Of a stretch of 64,000 nucleotides of DNA, positions 58,746-64,000 are shown one piece after another (positions within the stretch are counted from its first letter, which is position 1; each line of letters starts with the position of its first letter). Under the pieces are notes generated by a model. It was given only the letters and a program-made list of their open reading frames with translations, had not been told where the DNA came from and did not search any database. The position numbers and the translations under genes were made by a program. The stretch is from assembly GCF_048128805.1 (NCBI RefSeq), contig NC_135997.1, forward strand, positions 2,295,265 through 2,359,264, in the 5' to 3' direction. This stretch comes from Centroberyx gerrardi (taxonomy: Eukaryota > Chordata > Actinopteri > Beryciformes > Berycidae).

Positions 58746-58904
58746 GAGAACTGAGACCGCATGTAGAAGCCAGTTCTTACCACTGATGAATCATATTAAA
58801 ATCTCTACCTGCCTGTCGCTGCTGTAACGCACAAAGGCCATGTCAGGTACATGAAGTACGACATTCAAAACAAGACAGAGCTTCATAAGTAAAAATCTTG
58901 CAAT

Positions 58905-58910
58905 TTTATT
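58905..58910 (-). terminator. Candidate distal polyadenylation signal of mpped2
   Basis: AATAAA on the minus strand, about 1.6 kb after the stop. Confidence 0.4.
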
Positions 58911-58987
58911 TGCATATAAAGGCAGCTAAATATATCACAATGAACTGAAAGAAAGAGAGAACTAACATTTCCATGAAGAGGGATACA

Positions 58988-59030
<43 letters not shown>

Positions 59031-60435
59031 CACGAAAGAGCATTTACAGCGGCAAAGTTGAGACAACTATTGGCAACATTTTTTTGTGCTAGCAAGATTG
59101 CATTTACACACAGTGCAAAATTAGAAAAAAAAAAGCAATAAAACACAAATACTATCAGATTTACACTTTAAAGGACAACTTAAGCATGTTTAGGCAGGCG
59201 TGTTGCTGGAGACAGAACAACCACCGCCTGTTGGATTGTGACTCTGACAAAACGTCCTCTCTCGTCCAGATGAAGCTCGGCCCGACCGGGGGAGTCCATA
59301 CAAAAAACATGAAGGAAAACCTCTGAGCGTCCGACGGGAGCGGCGGAGAAGAAGAAGAAACCTGTCCGTCATACAGGTGCATACACAAAAAAATGCACCA
59401 GAATGTTTTTTTTTTGTTTTTTTTCGTCAAACACAACTTTTAGTACAGATGTTTTACAACATGAATATATAATATATATATATTTTTACATACATTTTCC
59501 AAATTTTTTTTTTTTTTATCAGAAATCCGTCAGGAGGAGATGGTACAGTTGGTTTTTGGGGTTTATAATTGGATAGCTTCCGGTCCCTGCGTCTGTGAGG
59601 TGTTGCTCTGCTGGGATGATGGGTAATAAATAAGGGCTTTTCTCTGAGCTAGCAGAGAGTGGGGCTCTAGCTGAGAACATTAAAGCTAGTTTAAGGCAGC
59701 GTCCCTGTCAGCCAATAAGAAAAGAGGAACTGACGAGAAAGAAAACGAAACAAAAAAAAAATCCTAAACACAAAATATCAGATGATACAAAATAAAACAA
59801 TGGCATCCATTGTCTAGCCAACGCAAACCAAAAATAAAGAAATTGTACAAATTCACAAAGCATCATTTATCTTACAGATCTGACCAATATTTATCAAGAG
59901 CAAGATTGTTTAACCACAAAATCCCTTTTTAAAAGGAGAATACCGGCGTCGCTTAGAGTTACAGTCCGTTTACTTCCGTCTACGTTTTTTCAACATTTAC
60001 TCGTTTTTCATTATTGTTAGAATCCAAACTTTGCGGCGTCAAAGCTAGCTTGAACTGAACGGCTGTCCCGGCTGACAAAGACGTCCCAGAGCGAGAGTGG
60101 GTTCTCTCGCTCTGTGGAAGTTTGTTTTTCAGACCGGACAAGAAAGAAAGAATGAAGGAGGAAAACGAGCGCTGATAATCTGCAGCTATGCTGACTGTGT
60201 GCAGAACCAGAAAGGAAGCTGGACCGCTGGCATTAACTTAAAAAAAACCCTGGTATTCTCCTTTATCCCTCCCAGACAAACTCCACCCCTCCAAGCCCTG
60301 CCCCCCTCCACCACCCCCCCCCAACATCCCCAAACCTTCTCAATCTCAACAACAGCTCGGAGAAGACCAAAACGTTGCAAAGAAACACTTAGAATTTTTT
60401 TTTCTCAACATATTTATAGAAAAAAAACATTGTAG

Positions 60436-60441
60436 TTTATT
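60436..60441 (-). terminator. Candidate proximal polyadenylation signal of mpped2
   Basis: AATAAA on the minus strand, about 70 bases after the stop, just past the G-rich tract. Confidence 0.35.
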
Positions 60442-60508
60442 CTGGCCACGCCCCCTTTCACCCCCCCACCCCTCACCCCTCACCCCTCACCCCGCCCCCC
60501 CCCGGGTC

Positions 60509-60627
60509 TCAGGAGCTGGAGGGGTTGGGCAGGTCGAACACGATGGGGGGGTTGGTGGGCTGGAAGCTGACGGTGCAGGTGGAGGCGTTGATGAACGTCG
60601 TGTAGCCGTCCGTCATGATCCCATAAC
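60509..60627 (-). CDS. mpped2: mpped2 last exon
   Basis: Encodes [20 protein letters not shown], then [18 protein letters not shown] and stop TGA (60509-60511). Acceptor CCTCAG. Confidence 0.96.
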
Positions 60628-60661
60628 CTGAGGAGGGGGATACAGGCATCAGTAACAGGCA

Positions 60662-60693
<32 letters not shown>

Positions 60694-61537
60694 ACACAAG
60701 CCCCATTTCACACATGCAGATTCAACTTGAAATCTTCCGGAAAGTTCAACCGGTAAATAATGAAAGAGAGAAAGAAAGAAGGAAAGAAAGAAGGAAAGAA
60801 AGAAAAAAAGAAAGAAAGAAAGAAAGAAGGAAAAAAGAAAGAAAGAAAGAAAACACAAGGAATGAAGACAAAGAAGAGAAAAGAACGGAAGGAGGGGAAG
60901 GTGGTAAGAGAAATAAGGTAAGGAAGGAAGGAAGGAAGGAAGAAGGGGAGGAAGAAATGAAGGAATGAAGGAAGAAAGAAAAAAGAAAAAGAGAAAGAAA
61001 GAAAGAAAGAAAGAAAAAGAAAGAAAACAGGGACCAAAGACGGGAGAAAAGGGAATGAGGGGAAGCAGGTAAGAAAGAAATAAGATAAGGAAAGAAGGAA
61101 AGAAGGGGAGGAAGAAATGAAGAAATGAAAGAAGAAGGAAAGAAAAAGAAAGAAAGGAAAAGAAAGAAAACAAGGACTGAAGATGGGAGAAAAGAAGGGA
61201 AGGAGGGGAAAGTGGTAAAGGTTTTTTTTTCAAATTTTTTTTCCCTTTTCTTTGGTATTTTATTTTATTTCTTCTAAATGACATCAAATTTCTAGGCTAT
61301 TGATAATATTCGACACTGTGGAAAATATCGTGATATTTTGTGAATATGGCGATATTTCCCGGGACATTATGGGGCGCGGGCCAGGGCGCGGGCAGCGGCG
61401 GGACGCTCAGCGAGCCTCAGCACCTTCATGTATTCCTCCGAAGGCGTGCAGCTTGGGCCGAACTCTCTTCTGCACCGTGTTGAGCAGCTCCACACAGCCG
61501 ACCCGCTGCAGCTCCTTAGGAACCCAGTCTCTGAAAC

Positions 61538-61586
<49 letters not shown>

Positions 61587-62430
61587 ACACACACACACAC
61601 ACAGGTGTTATTTCTCTCTGGGGCTGCACAATTAATCATAGATAATTGTACAGCGCAATATTATGTTTCCACAATTAATCGTGTAATTCAGTGATATTGA
61701 AGTGTTGGTTACATATTTCCTAACGCTTCCACCAATCACAGCCTTTGAATGCTCATCATGCATCATGTGACCCAAAACTAAAGTTCAGCTGGAGACGCAG
61801 GAGAGAAACTTTACAGAGAGCAAAGTGGAAAAGAATGGATCGGCCCGACGTTAGAGAGGAAAATCCTGAAAACGAAAAGTGGATCATCGTCTCATCTGGA
61901 GACACTTTGCTTTGAAACCAGATGAACAAAAACAAGTTCAGATTCTGGACAAAGTTTAGTTAGGGCCCGAGCACCGACCGGTGCGAGGACCTATTGTAAT
62001 GCAAGGAATTATGTTAACTTTAGTTTTATTCTTAGTTTTGTAGCCGAACCCCAAAGTAATAAAGTAGTAATTATTTATTATTTGAATTTTGTAAATAAAG
62101 ACACGATAAGAGTAAGACAGTAAGAGTGAAGAAGACTTTCTAGCTGCTGCTGCTTTTGAGAAACACTGCAGAGAAATTATATGAGTGGAAATAAAAGTTA
62201 TGCAAAAGTGCAATAAAATAATTGTTTCCTGAGGCCGAGACAAATAATCGTGCTTAATAATCTTGATCACAATATTTAGCAAAACAATCAGGATTATCAC
62301 TTTTTCCATAATCATGCAGTCCTACCCCCCCCCCCCCCAGCCCCCCTCTCCTCTCTCATAGTCGCTCTCCAATCGTTCGCAGCGTCTGTCACACTGCTGC
62401 AAAATCGAGTTTCCATGCAATCAAGCGTCC

Positions 62431-62468
<38 letters not shown>

Positions 62469-62955
62469 GCGAGGGGAAGGAAATCACTCAATAAAGCCAG
62501 ACAGAGCGCACAAAACAACCACAAGCAAAGCTAAAATCAGTCTGCAGCAGGAAACAAAACAACTCCAACCAGGCAATATGTATTTTCTGTTTCATAAAGT
62601 CGCACGCAAACACAAACACTGAATCATGAATCATGTTTGGGGGATGCAGACTCCAGCTATTGTTGGATTTAGATTAATAGAGTCTGCGTACATTCGATTT
62701 AAAAGCAGACACACACACACACACACACACACACAGGGTGCGGCGATGCCTCTAATGTATTCACACATATTCTGAATAATGAGGCACAACCCCATTAGAT
62801 ATGGTGATGAGGGAGCTGTGATTGGCTGACGGGACTCACCGAGGGGCGGGCCGTGGGTCATGAGGATGTCGATGCCTTCGGGGACCTGGTTCCATTTATC
62901 CAGCAGAGACTGGCCCCGGGGCAGGTTGAACCCCCAGCCGTTAAACCAGGGAGTC
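60509..62955 (-). CDS. mpped2: mpped2: metallophosphoesterase domain-containing protein 2 (C-terminal part, three exons)
   Basis: Three exons join in frame on the minus strand and encode the last 115 or so residues; the 5' exons lie beyond 64,000. The protein is a metallophosphoesterase of the MPPED1/2 (239AB/239FB) family that hydrolyses cyclic nucleotides weakly. Visible: [23 protein letters not shown] (metal-binding His), [20 protein letters not shown], and [11 protein letters not shown]. The Gly in FGGIHE, where most family enzymes including MPPED1 have His, marks MPPED2. The C-terminus is [16 protein letters not shown]...FDLPNPSSS. No in-frame stops; splice sites are GT-AG. Confidence 0.95.
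60757..61213. repeat. GAAA/GGAA polypurine tract
   Basis: About 450 bases of nearly pure A/G on the plus strand (polypyrimidine on the mpped2 sense strand), in the last mpped2 intron. Confidence 0.95.
61424..61537 (-). CDS. mpped2: mpped2 second-last exon
   Basis: Encodes [20 protein letters not shown], then [18 protein letters not shown]. Acceptor GTGCAG directly follows a CA microsatellite; donor GTGCTG. Phase 1 at both ends, matching its neighbours. Confidence 0.95.
61540..61603. repeat. CA microsatellite abutting the mpped2 splice acceptor
   Basis: CA run immediately 5' of the exon at 61537. On the mRNA strand it forms a GT-rich acceptor tract. Confidence 0.97.
61620..62323. mobile_element. 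hAT-like MITE, GGGCTGCA family, with nested repeat
   Basis: Ends GGGGCTGCACAATTAATC and CATAATCATGCAGTCCTA. An unrelated interspersed fragment (GGGCCCGAGCACCGACC) starts near 61963. Confidence 0.6.
62431..62467. repeat. GCA (CAG) trinucleotide repeat
   Basis: Twelve uninterrupted GCA units in an mpped2 intron. Confidence 0.95.
62840..62955 (-). CDS. mpped2: mpped2 third-last exon
   Basis: Begins after CCTGCAG and encodes [20 protein letters not shown], then [12 protein letters not shown]. The final codon is split 1/2 with the next exon. Donor GTGAGT. A long GA run lies just 5' of the acceptor. Confidence 0.95.
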
Positions 62956-62967
62956 CTGCAGGGAGGG

Positions 62968-62972
<5 letters not shown>

Positions 62973-63052
<80 letters not shown>
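62973..63052. repeat. GA microsatellite
   Basis: About 40 uninterrupted GA units, 18 bases 5' of an mpped2 exon. Confidence 0.97.
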
Positions 63053-63057
<5 letters not shown>

Positions 63058-63138
63058 TCACTGACTGTCTGGATAATCACATTAGCTTTGCTCAGGTGAG
63101 ATCGTAAAGCCACACTGAACCAAAATATCACCTAGGAG

Positions 63139-63859
63139 CAGGGCTGCACGATTATGGCAAAAAAACAATTATTAATCATGAATATTTGTCTCGGTTTCAA
63201 TCAATCAATCAATCAATCAATTTTATTTAAGTGCAGAATCACCATGAAGCATGGTCCCAATACACTTTACAATTAAAAAAATACATAGGACAAAACATAC
63301 ATCAAGAAAATAAAATAGTTAAAATAAAACAACCACATTGAAAACATCAATGTTAAAAGGATGTTTGAATTTTAAAGTAAAACAACCACAGTAAAAACAA
63401 CAACATTAAAAGTCAGGAAACAAAATTATCTTACTGCACTTTTGCACCGTAACACATATTTTCACTGTTCCTCTCTCACTCTTATTGTGTCCTTATTTAC
63501 TAAATTCAAATCAGAACTAATTGCTGCCACAAGGAAAACTTTACACAGAATCTGGACTTGTTTGTCGTCATCAAACAAGCAGAACAACGTTTTCTAACAT
63601 CGTGTTCTTCTTCACTTTGATTCTCTGTCAGGTTTCTCTGCTGCTTCTCCATCTGAACTTCACTTTTGGTCACATGATGCACGTTGAGCATTCAAAGGCT
63701 GTGATTGGTCAGGAGTGATGGAAGCTTGATAAACCATACCGGGACTTTCAGGGGAATTGAAAATGTAACTTCAGTATCGCTGAATTAGCCTACATGTTCC
63801 CACTTGTGGAAACGTAAAATCGCAATATACGAGTATTTACGGTTATCTGTGCAGCCCTG
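63139..63859. mobile_element. hAT-like MITE, GGGCTGCA family, with nested LINE tail
   Basis: Ends CAGGGCTGCACGATTATGG and GTGCAGCCCTG. Interior holds (CAAT)n followed by TTTTATTTAAGTGCAGAATC, the reverse of a LINE 3' end. In an mpped2 intron. Confidence 0.6.
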
Positions 63860-64000
63860 CCTAGCGAAGAAGGAAATGAATTTCCAAACAGCGGGTTGCC
63901 CCGTCCCGTGTCATCTGGTGTCTATCTGCCCCCCCCCCCAAGCTAGCCGGGAACAGGGTGATTGACAGGAGCCGGTCCACCTCCGGCAGACTGGATGGGA

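Larger units (their letters stand above)
58880..60508 (-). other. mpped2 3' UTR (probable)
   Basis: Follows the stop codon on the minus strand. Minus-strand AATAAA signals lie at 60436-60441 (proximal) and 58905-58910 (distal). 59,040-59,110 looks unique and constrained. A GA run (58,990-59,026) lies inside. The stop-proximal part is extremely G-rich on the mRNA strand. Confidence 0.55.

Noticed and set aside
60688..61287. 199-codon minus-strand Phe/Leu/Ser frame
   Set aside because: Translation of the polypyrimidine strand of the GAAA tract, lying in an mpped2 intron.
1..64000. tRNA or rRNA genes, CRISPR arrays, operons
   Set aside because: No cloverleaf-compatible tRNA outside the SINE head, no rRNA motifs, no spaced direct-repeat array, and the intron-rich structure excludes a prokaryotic reading.

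Overview
The window reads as teleost (probably percomorph-type) nuclear DNA. Coding exons are short, GC-richer than their surroundings and split by GT-AG introns. The rest is AT-rich and packed with long CA/GT, GA/CT and G-run microsatellites, hAT-type MITEs with 8-bp target duplications, LINE tails with fish-style 3' microsatellite ends, and tRNA-like SINEs. Three protein-coding genes can be supported; there is no bacterial-style organisation.

Region 1 (about 2.6-18.7 kb, minus strand) is a complete 17-coding-exon palmitoyltransferase gene, zdhhc13. Its exons join in frame to 647 codons. It has an ankyrin-repeat domain, about six membrane spans and a DHHC cysteine-rich domain. Two features stand out. 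The catalytic DHHC motif is encoded as DHHS (codon at 5990-5992), and intron 10 (6998-7883) is a U12-type AT-AC intron. The introns carry many MITEs, a 630-bp TAG array and LINE tails.

Region 2 (18.7-24.3 kb) holds the zdhhc13 promoter side and, divergently on the plus strand, a single-exon gene of about 836 codons. It is split into two frames at a 14-G run. It encodes two diverged copies of an approximately 60-residue module that I do not recognise, plus a basic stretch and several SUMO-type psi-K-x-E motifs.

Region 3 (24.3-58.9 kb) is a gene desert rich in mobile elements. It contains CAGTGGTTC-type hAT elements and a near-perfect inverted repeat of about 300-bp arms at 29.88-30.76 kb. Next to that repeat is an R2-like LINE endonuclease remnant. 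Further on there is an L2-like LINE split by an opposite-strand Rex1-like LINE, a SINE, and copies of a MITE family that recurs about six times across the window. Between about 43 and 55 kb lie repeat-free, homeodomain-motif-rich stretches that could be conserved regulatory elements.

Region 4 (58.9-64.0 kb, minus strand) is the 3' end of mpped2 (metallophosphoesterase): the last three coding exons and a 3' UTR of about 1.6 kb, with the 5' exons beyond the window. From memory, human ZDHHC13 and MPPED2 both lie on 11p, so their proximity here fits a rearranged but conserved syntenic block. The three genes show no evident shared pathway.
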